Below, piece by piece: positions 1 to 15,299 of a DNA stretch of 64,000 nucleotides (positions within the stretch are counted from its first letter, which is position 1; each line of letters starts with the position of its first letter). Source of the DNA: Sorangium cellulosum (GTDB taxonomy: Bacteria; Myxococcota_A; Polyangia; Polyangiales; Polyangiaceae); contig NZ_CP012673.1 in assembly GCF_002950945.1 (NCBI RefSeq), positions 6,013,001 to 6,077,000 of the forward strand, read 5' to 3'. The notes below the pieces were generated by a model. That model had not been told where the DNA came from. It made no database searches and saw nothing but the letters and a program-made list of their open reading frames with translations. A program made the position numbers and the translations under genes.

Positions 1-1
1 G

Positions 2-2533
<2,532 letters not shown>

Positions 2534-2539
<6 letters not shown>

Positions 2540-3087
2540 CTCCTCCCCACCCACGTCCCAGGCCGCGCATCCCCACCCTCCGGCGATCTACCCGCCCGCC
2601 CACCGGCGAATCCCCGCCCAGCTCGCCTCATTCCCAGCCCCCCGGCGTCCCTCACCGGTATCCCTCACCGGTACGGCCCCCCACGCCGCTCCCCCCGCAG
2701 CTCCCGCGCGAGCGCCAGCATCGGCCGCAGCACCTCCCTCGCCGCCGCCGGAGCCACCGCGATCGCCCCGGGCGCCAGCGCGATCCTCCTCGCCGTCCCG
2801 AACCCCCCGAGGCGCGCCACCTGCTCCAGGATCGCCGCCGCCATCCGCTGCTCCGCTGCCTTCCTGGGATCCGTCGCGCCCGCGATCGGTGGATCCAAGC
2901 GCAACGTGAGCCGCGTCCCGACCGGAGCGGCTCCCTTGAACAGCGTCTCCAGCTCGAACCGCGCGCCGTCGAAGATCCCCGTGAGCCGCATCGACCCGAC
3001 CCGGAGCGCGCCGTCGCTCTCCTCGGCGAAGCGGCGCCACGAGGTTGGTAAGCCAGATCGTGTCCCCACCGCCGGGTGGAGCGCAGC
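2534..3087. repeat. Diverged direct repeat, copy A
   Basis: This stretch matches 4163-4730 in the same orientation. It begins at the shared string GGGTAGCTCCTCC, which overlaps the stop codon of the WD40-TIR gene. From 2661 about 75 bases are almost identical to the sequence from 4285. The copy covers the last 140 or so codons and the 3' flank of the arrestin-fold gene. The two copies flank the nuclease-like gene at 3202-4068. Confidence 0.75.
2665..3087 (-). pseudogene. Truncated copy of the arrestin-fold gene's 3' end
   Basis: The minus-strand frame encodes about 140 residues aligned to the C-terminal part of the protein at 4289-6040. Shared strings include WRRFAEES, GARFE, TLFKGAAP and an identical C-terminus LARELRGERRGGPYR. 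Nothing resembling the N-terminal arrestin fold precedes it; the open frame upstream to 3477 is the antisense shadow of the neighbouring plus-strand gene. It keeps its frame to the same stop codon, so it is either recent or still selected. No start codon or ribosome-binding site is convincing. It looks like the remnant of a partial duplication. Confidence 0.65.
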
Positions 3088-3201
3088 CGCTCGGCAGCGC
3101 TGGCGCGACCGCGGCGCCGGAGGACACGCCGGCTTAGATGCGACGCGCCGGCCCAGCGGATTCTTGTCCCCGGCCCCGGCACGGCGATAGAGAGGCGCCC
3201 C

Positions 3202-4068
3202 GTGGGCTCGACGAGGACGGCGTGGCACGTGCTGCTCGTGGCGCTGCTGAGCCAGCGCGGCTCGCGCCGTTTCGAGGTGCGCAGCGAGGTACCGCTGTCC
3301 GCCGAGCCGCTCCGGGCCGACTACCTGCTCTTGCGCAAGAGCGCCGAGTCGAGCGCGCCGGCCGGCACGCTCAAGAGGCTGTGGGACCTCTTGTCCAGCG
3401 AGGCGATTGTCGAGTTCAAGAGCATCGGCCGGCCCTATCGCCGCCGTAACCTGGACCGGCTGTGCAGTTACCTGCACCTGTACTTCGCGGACACGCCGGA
3501 GCGGCTCGAGCAGCGGAGCGATCTGTGCGGGGTGCTGCTCGTTCCGTCGCGCACGAGGTCGCTCGACGCGGACGCGGCGGCGCTCGGCCTGGAATGGAAC
3601 GACCTCGGCGACGGCTACTGGCAGCTCAGGGGCGGGGCCTTCGCGCTCGTCGTCGCGGAGATCGACCCGGTGGCGGAGGCCGAGGACGACGATCTGCTAC
3701 GCTTGTTCGGTCACGGCGAGGCCCGGACGCGCGAGGCCCGCCGGTGGCTGGCTCAGCAGCTAGGCGCCGAGGAGATGGCCATGGAGATGCAGGATTTGGA
3801 AGGCTTCGACGAGGTCGTCCGGAAGCTCTTGGCGACCCTCCCTCCCGAGCAGGTGCTCGCGGTCTACGCCCCCGAGCAGCGGATGGCGGGGCTGCCGCCG
3901 GAGCAGCGGATGGCGGGGCTGCCGCCGGAGCAGCGGATGGCGGGGCTGCCGCCGGAGCAAGTGCTGCTCGCGATGCCTGACGACGCGCTGCGCGCGCTGT
4001 CCGACGCCTACCTCGAGACGCTCTCGGCGGAGACACGCGCCGCCATCCGCGCGCGCATCGGGCGGTAG
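3202..4068 (+). CDS. PD-(D/E)XK nuclease-like protein (Rpn/DUF4351-like)
   Basis: The chosen GTG start has GAGAGG upstream; a TAGAGA box lies 9 nt before it. The product has 288 residues. Asp40 (RADYL) and the strand IVEFKS with Glu71 and Lys73 fit the D...ExK core of PD-(D/E)XK nucleases, followed by a helix rich in Arg and Tyr (RRRNLDRLCSYLHLY). Proteins of this layout are common in Sorangium-type genomes and resemble the recombination-promoting nuclease Rpn families, whose members cut DNA and raise recombination. Residues 224-250 are three exact nine-residue repeats (PEQRMAGLP). The gene sits between two copies of the end of the next gene, which fits a recombination event. Family assignment is by motif only. 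Confidence 0.6.
   Translation: MGSTRTAWHVLLVALLSQRGSRRFEVRSEVPLSAEPLRADYLLLRKSAESSAPAGTLKRLWDLLSSEAIVEFKSIGRPYRRRNLDRLCSYLHLYFADTPERLEQRSDLCGVLLVPSRTRSLDADAAALGLEWNDLGDGYWQLRGGAFALVVAEIDPVAEAEDDDLLRLFGHGEARTREARRWLAQQLGAEEMAMEMQDLEGFDEVVRKLLATLPPEQVLAVYAPEQRMAGLPPEQRMAGLPPEQRMAGLPPEQVLLAMPDDALRALSDAYLETLSAETRAAIRARIGR
3871..3951 (+). repeat. 27-bp tandem repeat, three units
   Basis: Three 27-bp units (3871, 3898, 3925) each encode PEQRMAGLP inside the nuclease-like gene; a fourth partial unit follows. Unit length is a multiple of three, so copy-number change keeps the frame. Confidence 0.9.
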
Positions 4069-4162
4069 CGGCGGGAGCTCCCGCGGCTCCACGCGTCGGG
4101 CGAGGTCCAGCTTGCCGAGGCGCTGCCCGTGGTGTTCGAAGCGCGGACGCTCGGGGCTCTCG

Positions 4163-4730
4163 GGGTAGCTCCTCCGGCCAGGTCCCCGGCTGCACATCGG
4201 CGGTCGTCTCGCGACATGCCCGCCTGCCCCGCCAACCGGCCCGAGCCCAACTCGCCGCCTCGCCAGCGGCTCCCCTCACCGCCCTCCCTCACCGGTACGG
4301 CCCCCCTCGCCGCTCCCCCCGCAGCTCCCGCGCGAGCGCCAGCATCGGCCGCAGCACCTCCCCCGCCGCCGCCGGATTCCCGAGCACCGCCGCGAGCTTC
4401 ACCGCGATCTCCCCCGGCCCGACCGAGATCACCCCGCCCTCGACCTCGCCGAACCACGGCACCTGCTCCAGGAGCGCCGCCGCGAGCGCCTCCTTCGCCG
4501 CGATCGAGGCGCCGCCGGCGCCCTCGATCGCCGGCTCCAGGCGCAGCGCGATGCGCGTCGCGGCCGGCGCAGCCCCCTTGAACAGCGTCGCCACCTCGAA
4601 CCGCGCCCCCTCCAGGTACCCCGACAGCCGCATCGGGCCGACCTGGAGCGAACCGCCGCTCTCCTCGGCGAAGCGGCGCCACGCGGACAGCGACGGGGCC
4701 ATCGCCGCCGGCGGCGGCAGCGCCGCGCCC
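4163..4730. repeat. Diverged direct repeat, copy B
   Basis: This is the parental-looking copy of the repeat at 2534-3087. It spans the 3' flank and the last 145 or so codons of the intact arrestin-fold gene. A perfect 14-bp palindrome GCGGGAGCTCCCGC lies just before it at 4071-4084, right after the nuclease-like gene. Confidence 0.75.
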
Positions 4731-6040
4731 GCCTCCGCGAGCGCGCGCGCGAGCGACTCGACGCGCATCACGAACGCGTTCAGCGCCCGCGGATCCGACG
4801 CCGCGAGGACGCTCCACCACACCCGCGCCCGCGTGTCGTCCAGGTCCGCCTCGTGGAACATGACCAGCGCGGCCCGCAGCGCCGGCGTGAGCGCCGCGAG
4901 GACCTGCGCCTGCTCCCGCCCCCGCACCCGGAAACGGCGGTCGAGCCCTTCGTCCCCGGTGACCACCCCGCCCCGCTCCAGCAAGCGCCGCGGCCGCACC
5001 GCGAGATCGATGCCCCAGGGCTCCACGAACCGCACCGTCGCGCGCAGGCCGGAGGTCGAGCGCTCCTCGGCAGGGATCACCTCGACGGCGCAGCCGGCAC
5101 AGACGCCGCGCAGCCCCAGGCCCTCCTCGCGCAGCGAGAGCCCCGCCCGCTCCCCTGCCCGCTCCCAGATCGCGCGCCAGCGATCCGCGCCGACGCGGGG
5201 GCGCAGCTCCTCGCTCCCACCCCGCGGCACGAACGGACCGACCACCACCGGCACGCTGTGCACCACCCGGCCCTCCGCGTGCTCCAGCGCCGCCTCCAGC
5301 GCGTACTCCAGCGAGACCTCGGCGGTGCCGAAGGCCGGCGTGACCCCCCTCGGCACGACGAGACGAAAGGGCACCTCCTGGCCCTCGCAGACGCCCGCCA
5401 GCTCCCGGAAGAACGAGCCCCGGTAGACCTCGCTCGACGCCCGGTGGCCCTTCGCGCGGGCCCGCTCGACGCCGATCAGCGCGACGTCGAGCGCGCGGGG
5501 GCGGCTCCCCGCGAGGCCGCCGAAGGCGATCGCGCCGGCCACGGCGTCGCCCGGGGCGAAGACCCGACCCGGGAGAGACACCTCGACGAACGCGCCAGGG
5601 CCGTGGGCGCTCGAGCTGGTGAACGGCTCGAGCCTCGGCCTCGCCGTCGGCGCGGGCCGGACGAGGACCTCCGCGCTCTCCTCGGCGTCGAGCCACCACG
5701 GGATCGAGACGAGCACATGGATCCTGCACCGGAGCTCGGCGACCGCGCCGGCGTGCGTCGGCGGCAGGTCGCCCGGGAGCACGAACGACGCCCGATAACG
5801 GTGCAGACCCTCGCCGAGCCGCCCTCGCCCGGCCACGTCCTCGCTCATCAGGAGCCGCTCGCGCTCGTCGAAGATCTCCTGGTCGGGACCACGCCGCAGC
5901 ACCTGGATGTACTGCAGCGTCGCACGCACGAAATTGATGGGCGTCTCCGACTCGCTGTCGAGCGAGATATCCACCTCGAGCGCCTCGCCCGGATGCACGA
6001 CGTGCGGCAGGCGAAGCGCGATGAAGGGGCGGCTCCTCAT
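4289..6040 (-). CDS. Arrestin-like beta-sandwich protein, function unknown
   Basis: The 583-residue product has no signal peptide or membrane segment. Residues 1-250 read as a two-lobe arrestin-type beta sandwich: an opening strand with HPGEALEVDI, then long alternating hydrophobic strands and VPFRLVVPRG before a second lobe. Bacterial proteins of this fold (Spo0M-like) are cytoplasmic scaffolds. Residues 300-440 contain CAGCAVEV and little that I recognise. The last 140 residues form a separate unit that is duplicated at 2665-3087. The ATG has a TACGCT box 8 nt upstream and no Shine-Dalgarno sequence. It follows the TPR gene on the same strand with a gap of about 100 bases. Biological role unknown. 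Confidence 0.7.
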   Translation of the reverse strand: MRSRPFIALRLPHVVHPGEALEVDISLDSESETPINFVRATLQYIQVLRRGPDQEIFDERERLLMSEDVAGRGRLGEGLHRYRASFVLPGDLPPTHAGAVAELRCRIHVLVSIPWWLDAEESAEVLVRPAPTARPRLEPFTSSSAHGPGAFVEVSLPGRVFAPGDAVAGAIAFGGLAGSRPRALDVALIGVERARAKGHRASSEVYRGSFFRELAGVCEGQEVPFRLVVPRGVTPAFGTAEVSLEYALEAALEHAEGRVVHSVPVVVGPFVPRGGSEELRPRVGADRWRAIWERAGERAGLSLREEGLGLRGVCAGCAVEVIPAEERSTSGLRATVRFVEPWGIDLAVRPRRLLERGGVVTGDEGLDRRFRVRGREQAQVLAALTPALRAALVMFHEADLDDTRARVWWSVLAASDPRALNAFVMRVESLARALAEAGAALPPPAAMAPSLSAWRRFAEESGGSLQVGPMRLSGYLEGARFEVATLFKGAAPAATRIALRLEPAIEGAGGASIAAKEALAAALLEQVPWFGEVEGGVISVGPGEIAVKLAAVLGNPAAAGEVLRPMLALARELRGERRGGPYR

Positions 6041-6048
6041 CGACGCCG

Positions 6049-6054
6049 AGCGTA
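6049..6054 (-). promoter_or_regulatory. Candidate -10 box (TACGCT) for a leaderless mRNA
   Basis: TACGCT lies 8 nt before the ATG of the arrestin-fold gene. Transcription would begin at or next to the start codon. No -35 box is obvious. Confidence 0.4.
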
Positions 6055-6138
6055 ACCGACCCGCGGCCCGGCGCGGGCGCCCTGCGCCACGTCGAGCCGC
6101 CGAGCGGACGCACGCTCATCGGCGAGCCGCCGCGCGCT

Positions 6139-7152
6139 TCACCGGCTCTGGAGCGCCCCGCTCCCTCGCGCCATGTACGCCGCGAACAGCGCCGGCGCGA
6201 GCTGCTTCATCGCCCGCCGCGCCTCGATCACGGCCTCCCCGGAGCGCCGCGCCTCCCGCGACGACGCCGCCGCGAGCGCCGCGACGAAGCGCCTCGCACG
6301 CGCGAGCGCCTCCTCCTGCCCGGGCGACCGCGGCGGCCCGCCCGGCAGAGGCGCCCCGGAGACCACCTCGTCGAGCGCGAGCCCGAGCGGCGGCGGCAGC
6401 ACCCCCGTCACGATCCCCACGGGCGCGGACCACGCCCGCGGCTCCTCCTCGATCTCGAGCTCGTAACGCGCGACGTCCGGCAGCCCGCGCACCCCCTCGT
6501 CGCGCGCCGCCGCGAGCGCCGCGTCGTACGGATCACGCAGCAGCGCCTCCAGGTAGAGCCGCCGCGCCGCAGGATCCCCGAGCGACGTCGCCGCGTCGGC
6601 GAGCAGGCACAAGGTGCGCGCGCTCCGCCGGGCCTCCGCGGCGCGCGCGAGCGACCCATGGGCCTCGGCCACGTCGCCCGCCTCCAGCCAGTAGTACCCG
6701 GGAGGCTGCCCCTCGAGCCGACCGTCGTCCCCCTCCGCCCCGCGGAGCGCCTCCGCCACCCGGCGCAAGAGCACGCGGCGCAGCGACGCGAAGGCGCCGG
6801 TCGCGGGATCGAGGCCGCGCGCGACCTCGAGCAGCGCCGCCGCCGGCGACGCGGAGCTCCCCGCCAGCCCGAGCTGCCGCTCCAGCGCGGCGACCCGGTC
6901 GGCCTGGCGGCGGACGTCGGCGTCCGCCGGGCGGAGCGCCGCGACCTCCGCGAGCAGCCGCCGCGCCTCGCCGAGCTCCCCCGCGGCGACCGCCTCGGCC
7001 GCAAGCGACAGCCGCAGCGTGCGCTGCGCGAAGAGGTCGAGCTGACCGGCAGGCGCGCCGTCGCCCGCCAGGAGCCCCGCGGCCCCGTCGAGCGGGACCG
7101 GCGCCGGGGTGAGCGCGCGGTCGTCAAAGAGAGAGAGCTGTCGCATCGACAT
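6139..7152 (-). CDS. Alanine-rich helical (TPR-like) protein
   Basis: The product has 337 residues from the ATG at 7152 (a second ATG is at 7146). It starts with RQLSLFDD, then repeated helices rich in Ala, Leu and Arg (EARRLLAEVAALRPADADV, ARTLCLLADAATSLGD, ARRLYLEALLRDPYDA) typical of TPR or Sel1-like scaffolds. The tail (residues 250-337) is a different helical segment. No enzyme motif is visible. A TAGGCT box 26 nt upstream may be its promoter. It lies 115 bases downstream of the kinase-ATPase gene on the same strand and may be co-transcribed with it. Function unknown. Confidence 0.65.
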   Translation of the reverse strand: MSMRQLSLFDDRALTPAPVPLDGAAGLLAGDGAPAGQLDLFAQRTLRLSLAAEAVAAGELGEARRLLAEVAALRPADADVRRQADRVAALERQLGLAGSSASPAAALLEVARGLDPATGAFASLRRVLLRRVAEALRGAEGDDGRLEGQPPGYYWLEAGDVAEAHGSLARAAEARRSARTLCLLADAATSLGDPAARRLYLEALLRDPYDAALAAARDEGVRGLPDVARYELEIEEEPRAWSAPVGIVTGVLPPPLGLALDEVVSGAPLPGGPPRSPGQEEALARARRFVAALAAASSREARRSGEAVIEARRAMKQLAPALFAAYMARGSGALQSR

Positions 7153-7267
7153 GCACCGAGCCCCGCGCGGGGACGCCGAGCCTAGCTCGAGCGACACGAG
7201 GCCGAACGCATTGCGTTTTCACGCGCGAATTTGCCGTTCCGTGTGAGCCGCGCCGCCCGCCCTCGCC

Positions 7268-11164
<3,897 letters not shown>

Positions 11165-11316
11165 CGAGCTGACGCGCTCCCGGGCGCTCTGCGGCTTCTC
11201 TACAGCGTGCCAGCTGCGCGCGGCCGGCGTCCACTGCCGCGTGGCGCGGCGCCGCGCGGACGCACGCGGCGCACACCCCGCGCGGCGCGCGGCGCGCAGA
11301 TCACGCGCGCCGCGCC

Positions 11317-11379
11317 GCACGCAGGCCGCCTCACCTCGTCGGCGGCGGCGCGCGGCACGCAGGCCGCCTCACCTCGTCG
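11317..11379. repeat. 25-bp direct repeat at the end of the glycosyltransferase gene
   Basis: The 25-bp string starting GCACGCAGGCCGCC occurs at 11317-11341 and again at 11355-11379. The second copy carries the stop codon of the membrane glycosyltransferase gene, the first lies in the gap after it. It is a small local duplication. Confidence 0.85.
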
Positions 11380-12946
11380 ACGGCGCGGACGGCGCGGAGC
11401 CGGAGCGCGGGGCGTGCGGGGTATACGCAGCGCGCCGCAGCACCACGTAGCGGAGGTGCGGGACGCCGCTCACCGCCACCGGCGCGAACGCCTCGCCGGC
11501 GCCGGGCAGGCGGGCGAGGTGCTGCTCCACCCCGCGCGCGAACCGCGACGTGGTCCACGGCGCGGCGAGCGGCTGCCCCTCGGCGAGCAGCAGCACCAGC
11601 GTGTCCACCCCGCGCGCGTCCAGCAGCGAGCCCGGGATCCGCTTCGTGGTGTGCCCGCCGGGCAGCGCCGCGATGACCGGATCCGTGACGCCCGCGAGGT
11701 CGACGATCGTCGCGCCCGTCGCGGCCCCGAGCCAGCCGACGTCGAGCGCCGCGACGACGCCCGCGCCGGCGAGCGGGCCGCGGAGCTCCTCGACGACGCG
11801 CGACCGCTCGGCGCCCACCCGCGCGGCGGTCGGCCCGATCCGGAGCGCCACGAAGAGCTCCCCCGCGAGCGCGAGCGCGATCCGGAGCGCCGTGGCGCGC
11901 GTGTCCGCCGCGGAGGCGACGTAGGCGGCCGCGAGCGCCGCCGCGGGGAGCGCCGGCACGACGAGCCGCGACAGCGGCATCCAGTCGCCGCCAGCGGCCG
12001 CGACCGCGAGGAAGTGCGCGACCACCGCCGCGAGCAGCCCGCGCGGCCACGCCGGGAGCGCCCGCCACGCGAGCGGCGCGACCAGCGAGAGCGGTCCGGT
12101 GAGGAGGAAGCAGGCGAGCGCGTACCGCGCCCCGAGCGCGGCGTCCGGCGCCTTCGCCAGCGCGGCGAGCGGCGCGGGACGACCGAAGACCGAGAGCCGG
12201 ATCAGCGCCACGGCCACGAAGGGCAGGCCCGCGAGCGCGACCGCGGCGAGCGCGCCGGTCCACCGCATGGCCGCCGCCCTCGACGGCCCCGCCGTCGGCC
12301 CCACGTCCGGCTCGCGCTCTCGCGCCCTCGACGGCCCCCTCTCCGGCTCCCCTGCCGCCGCCCCCGGCCGCTCGCCGCCGCGCCGCGGGGCAACCTGGGC
12401 CGCGAGCGCCACCACCAGCGCGAACGGCAGGAGCTCCGGCCGGAGCGCCGCCGCCACCCCGGCGCAGCCCGCGCCGGCGAGCGGTCGGCCGAGCGCCGGC
12501 AGCGCCGCCGCGAGCGCCCCGAGCGCAAGGACGACGCCCGTCTCCATGCCCGCCGCGCTCCAGGCGCCGAGCGGCGCCGACGCCGGCAGCAGCGCGAGCG
12601 CCGCGAAGCGGACCGGCCGGTCCGAGACCCGATCGATCGCGATCGCGAGCGCCCCGGCGGAGAACGTCCACGCGGCCGCGCCGATCCACTTCGCCGCGAC
12701 GAGCGCGGCGAGCGGCCCCTGGGCCGCGAACGGCGCCAGCACGAACGCCCAGCCGAGCGGCGTCACGCCGTCGGTCACCGGCCCGGCGGCGTTGAAGCGA
12801 TAGCCGAGCCCCAGCGCGACGTGGTGGGCGTAACGCGCCGTGATCAGCGCGTCGTCGACCGTGAACCCCGACAGCGCGAGCGCCGGGATCAGCGCCGCGA
12901 GGGCGCCCGCGAGCGCGACGAGCCACGAGCGCCTCGCCCGGGTCAC
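11369..12946 (-). CDS. GT-C family membrane glycosyltransferase
   Basis: The GTG at 12946 gives 525 residues starting just before the first membrane helix (WLVALAGALAALIPALAL); an ATG at 13054 is an alternative. The first extracytoplasmic loop has the GT-C acidic signature FTVDDALITARYAHHVALGLGYRFN, followed by GVTPLGW, as in AftB/ArnT-like transferases that use polyprenyl-phosphate sugars. About ten hydrophobic segments follow, interrupted near residues 225-265 by an Arg/Pro-rich cytoplasmic loop. The last 140 residues are a soluble domain with DVGWLGAATGA and DLAGVTDP. It likely adds a sugar to an envelope glycan or lipid on the outer face of the inner membrane. Substrate unknown. Confidence 0.75.
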   Translation of the reverse strand: MTRARRSWLVALAGALAALIPALALSGFTVDDALITARYAHHVALGLGYRFNAAGPVTDGVTPLGWAFVLAPFAAQGPLAALVAAKWIGAAAWTFSAGALAIAIDRVSDRPVRFAALALLPASAPLGAWSAAGMETGVVLALGALAAALPALGRPLAGAGCAGVAAALRPELLPFALVVALAAQVAPRRGGERPGAAAGEPERGPSRAREREPDVGPTAGPSRAAAMRWTGALAAVALAGLPFVAVALIRLSVFGRPAPLAALAKAPDAALGARYALACFLLTGPLSLVAPLAWRALPAWPRGLLAAVVAHFLAVAAAGGDWMPLSRLVVPALPAAALAAAYVASAADTRATALRIALALAGELFVALRIGPTAARVGAERSRVVEELRGPLAGAGVVAALDVGWLGAATGATIVDLAGVTDPVIAALPGGHTTKRIPGSLLDARGVDTLVLLLAEGQPLAAPWTTSRFARGVEQHLARLPGAGEAFAPVAVSGVPHLRYVVLRRAAYTPHAPRSGSAPSAPSTR

Positions 12947-13270
12947 GCCGCCAGTGCGCCCGCGCCGCGCTCTCCCGCGCACTGGGAGTGGGCGCCTGCC
13001 GGGGGCCACGGCGAGCCGTCCGGGGCCGCTGCGCGCGCTCCAACGAGGACACATCGCCCGGGAAGCAGGCGTTCGGGTTGTACGGCCGTCACCACGCGCG
13101 GCGATCCTGTGGCAGGCGCATGACGGACGCAATCGCGCTCGCCTGGCCGCGCGCGCGTGTGACGAGCGCATCAGGGTCCGCCGGTGGCCGCGCGGTCAGG
13201 GCGATAACCGCGGCGGCGCCGCTGCGCCTCGCGGCAGCCATGCGCCCTGGCGAACGGTATAGTTGCTCTC
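12947..13270. other. Divergent intergenic region, 324 bp
   Basis: It separates the minus-strand glycosyltransferase from the plus-strand Cys-rich gene. Apart from the TATAGT box at 13258 I see no convincing gene, hairpin or repeat. It could hold the N-terminal extension of the glycosyltransferase if the ATG at 13054 is used. Confidence 0.5.
13258..13263 (+). promoter_or_regulatory. Candidate -10 box (TATAGT) for a leaderless mRNA
   Basis: TATAGT matches TATAAT at five of six positions and ends 7 nt before the ATG at 13271. No Shine-Dalgarno sequence is present between them. This predicts transcription starting on the start codon. Confidence 0.5.
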
Positions 13271-14005
13271 ATGGCACTCCCCGCCGCGCTCCTCGCCGCC
13301 GTCGAGCGGCATTCCTGTTTCACCGGCTGCTATCGCAGCGAATCGGAAGTCCAGGTGTGCATCGACCCGGCGCAGGCGCTCGTGCCGACGGTGCCTGTGT
13401 GCTGCAGCGATTGCCTGAACTTCCACCCGGCAGCGCTCGTCAGCCTCCTTCCCCTCGGCATGACCTCGTATGCGCTGGCGAACGCGCTCACGGCGCACGT
13501 GCGCGGGCTGCGCGGGTACAAGTGGGCCACCGGCGGCTACCACACCGCGGGCACCGGCTTCTGGCTCAACGCCGCCTATTACGGCAACGGCCTCTTCCTC
13601 GTGGACGCCGCGCGCAACCGCAACGCGCGCACCGACGTCGACATGCTGATCGAGGCCTTCCAGCACGGGGTCGTGCAGCCCGACGACGCGCGCATGCTCG
13701 ATCCCGCGTACTACACGTCCGAGCTCGCCTACATCAACATGTCGAAGCCGATCCTGCCGGTCCGCAGCAAGCAGGATCTCCTGGCTTCCCCGCAGCGCAG
13801 CGCCACCCCGAGGCAGGGCTTCTCCCGCGTGTCGATCGTGGAGTTCCAGCCGCTCGCCGTCGCGGCGCCGTCGGCGGGCGCGCCGCCTGCGAAGCCGGCG
13901 CCGCCGCTCCGCCAGCTCAAGCTCGGCGATGTCTGCCCGACCTGCGGCGCCGCGGTCATGGAGCGCCCGCTCTTCTCGGGCACGTTCGTCGGCTGCCTCT
14001 GCTGA
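13271..14005 (+). CDS. Cysteine-rich protein of unknown function
   Basis: The product has 244 residues with no signal peptide or membrane helix. Cysteines cluster at both ends: CFTGC and VCCSDC near residues 16-56 and CPTCG...GCLC in the last 20 residues, which suggests metal binding (a zinc ribbon at the C-terminus). The middle contains GTGFWLNAAYYGNGLFLVDAA and YYTSELAYINMSKPI, of no family I recognise. A proline/alanine linker (about 195-215) separates the two parts. The start is supported by a -10 box 7 nt upstream rather than a ribosome-binding site. Function unknown. Confidence 0.7.
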   Translation: MALPAALLAAVERHSCFTGCYRSESEVQVCIDPAQALVPTVPVCCSDCLNFHPAALVSLLPLGMTSYALANALTAHVRGLRGYKWATGGYHTAGTGFWLNAAYYGNGLFLVDAARNRNARTDVDMLIEAFQHGVVQPDDARMLDPAYYTSELAYINMSKPILPVRSKQDLLASPQRSATPRQGFSRVSIVEFQPLAVAAPSAGAPPAKPAPPLRQLKLGDVCPTCGAAVMERPLFSGTFVGCLC

Positions 14006-14042
14006 GCGGCGCTTCGCCGGGCGCGGCGCTTCGCCGGGCGCG

Positions 14043-14059
14043 GCGCTTCCCTGAAGCGC
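14043..14059. terminator. Stem-loop between convergent genes
   Basis: GCGCTTC-CCT-GAAGCGC is a perfect 7-bp inverted repeat with a 3-nt loop, placed between the stop codons at 14005 and 14114. It lies in a run of GCGGCGCTTCGCC-like short repeats. There is no T-tract. Confidence 0.45.
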
Positions 14060-14113
14060 GGCGCTGCACCGAGCGCGGCGCTCTGCTGAGCGTGGACGAC
14101 GCGCCCCGCGCCG

Positions 14114-15292
14114 TCACGGCGCCTTCGGCGGCGCGGTCGCGCGCCACACGGCGTCCCCGGTCGCGGGATCGACGGCGCGCAGCGCGGCGCCGCTCACGAC
14201 GTACACGTACGGGCCCGACGCCTTCACCGCCGCGACCTTGCCGCCGAGGTGACCGGCCGCGCGCTCGTACCGGATCGCGCCGGACGCGGGGTCGAGGGCC
14301 AGGATCCGCAGCTCCGACGCGTCCGCGCCGTCGACCCCGAGCACGACGGCGGCGCCGCCGCTCCCGGCCAGGAACAGGTCCGGCCGCCCGCCGGAGACCG
14401 GCGCGCGCGCCGGCAGGCTCTGCTTCCAGAGCGACGTGGTCCCGCGCCGCCCCTCGGCGGCGAGCGTCGGCTGCCCGTCGGTCTTCGCCGTGAGCGCGAC
14501 CTCGACGTCGCCGACCTGGACCACCTGGGGGTTCCGCTTCCGCTCCCAGAACCGCCCCGCGGTCGCCGCCGGCGGCGGCGCGCCCGGGCAGTCGGCCACC
14601 TCGCCGCCGTCGAGCTTGATCCCCGCCGTCGCGCCGTCCTTCATTAGCACGGTGACGCAGCCGTCGCCGCGGACGACCTCGTCCGGAACCGCGGGCAGCT
14701 TCGCCGCCCAGCGCTCCTTGCCGGTGCGGGCGTCGAGCGCGCGCAGCGTGGGGTCCTCCTCGCCGCCCGCGAGCACCGTGGTCCGGTCCGGGCAGGCGAG
14801 CGCGTCCGGCTTCTCGAACGGCTGCGAGGCCCAGATCCCCTGCCCGCTGCGGCCGTCGACCGCCACCACCTGCCCGCGCGTCTCGCCGTCCTGCCACACG
14901 ACCGGATCGGGCACGTCGTCGCCGTTCGCGTCGGCGAAGCAGAGCGCGTCCAGGTACGTCGCGAGCGGCGCGCCCGCGGGGCCGAGCGACCCCGCCTCGC
15001 TGCGCGCGGACGCGCCGGGTCGCGCCGTCGCCCGGCGCGATCGCGGCGCGGGATCCTGCGGCGGGTCGACGCGCGCGACGAACATCACCGCGAAGCCGAC
15101 CCCCACGACCGCCATCGCCGCGGCGAGCGCCACCTTCACCGCCTTCGGGGGTCCCGCCGCGGGCGCGGCGTCGGGCGCGCGCGGGCCGGGCGCCGCGGCG
15201 GTCGCGACGGGGTCGTCGGCGCCGCAGCGCGGGCACGTGCCGCCGCCATCACCTGCCTCCAGCGAGGCGCCACAGCTCCTGCAAAGCCGCAT
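14114..15292 (-). CDS. Zinc-ribbon membrane protein with PQQ-like beta-propeller
   Basis: The 392-residue product begins with a zinc ribbon (CRSCGASLE...CPRCGADD, residues 4-26). An Ala/Pro linker and one membrane helix follow (about 50-72, VALAAAMAVVGVGFAVMFVA). The rest is a PQQ-type propeller with blades marked by A.D..TG...W: VVAVDGRSGQGIWAS, LRALDARTGKERWAA, ILALDPASGAIRYE, LRAVDPATGDAVWRA. It also has ADANGDDVPDPVVW, similar to calcium-binding repeats. The topology suggests a cytoplasmic ribbon and an extracytoplasmic propeller. TAGACT lies 7 nt before the ATG. No PQQ enzyme residues were recognised; a scaffold role is likely. Confidence 0.75.
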   Translation of the reverse strand: MRLCRSCGASLEAGDGGGTCPRCGADDPVATAAAPGPRAPDAAPAAGPPKAVKVALAAAMAVVGVGFAVMFVARVDPPQDPAPRSRRATARPGASARSEAGSLGPAGAPLATYLDALCFADANGDDVPDPVVWQDGETRGQVVAVDGRSGQGIWASQPFEKPDALACPDRTTVLAGGEEDPTLRALDARTGKERWAAKLPAVPDEVVRGDGCVTVLMKDGATAGIKLDGGEVADCPGAPPPAATAGRFWERKRNPQVVQVGDVEVALTAKTDGQPTLAAEGRRGTTSLWKQSLPARAPVSGGRPDLFLAGSGGAAVVLGVDGADASELRILALDPASGAIRYERAAGHLGGKVAAVKASGPYVYVVSGAALRAVDPATGDAVWRATAPPKAP

Positions 15293-15299
15293 CGCGACC

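Noticed and set aside
14006..14113. GCGGCGCTTCGCC short repeats as a mobile-element end or repeat family
   Set aside because: The repeats are short and irregular and there is no transposase; they are most simply read as part of the convergent-gene hairpin region.
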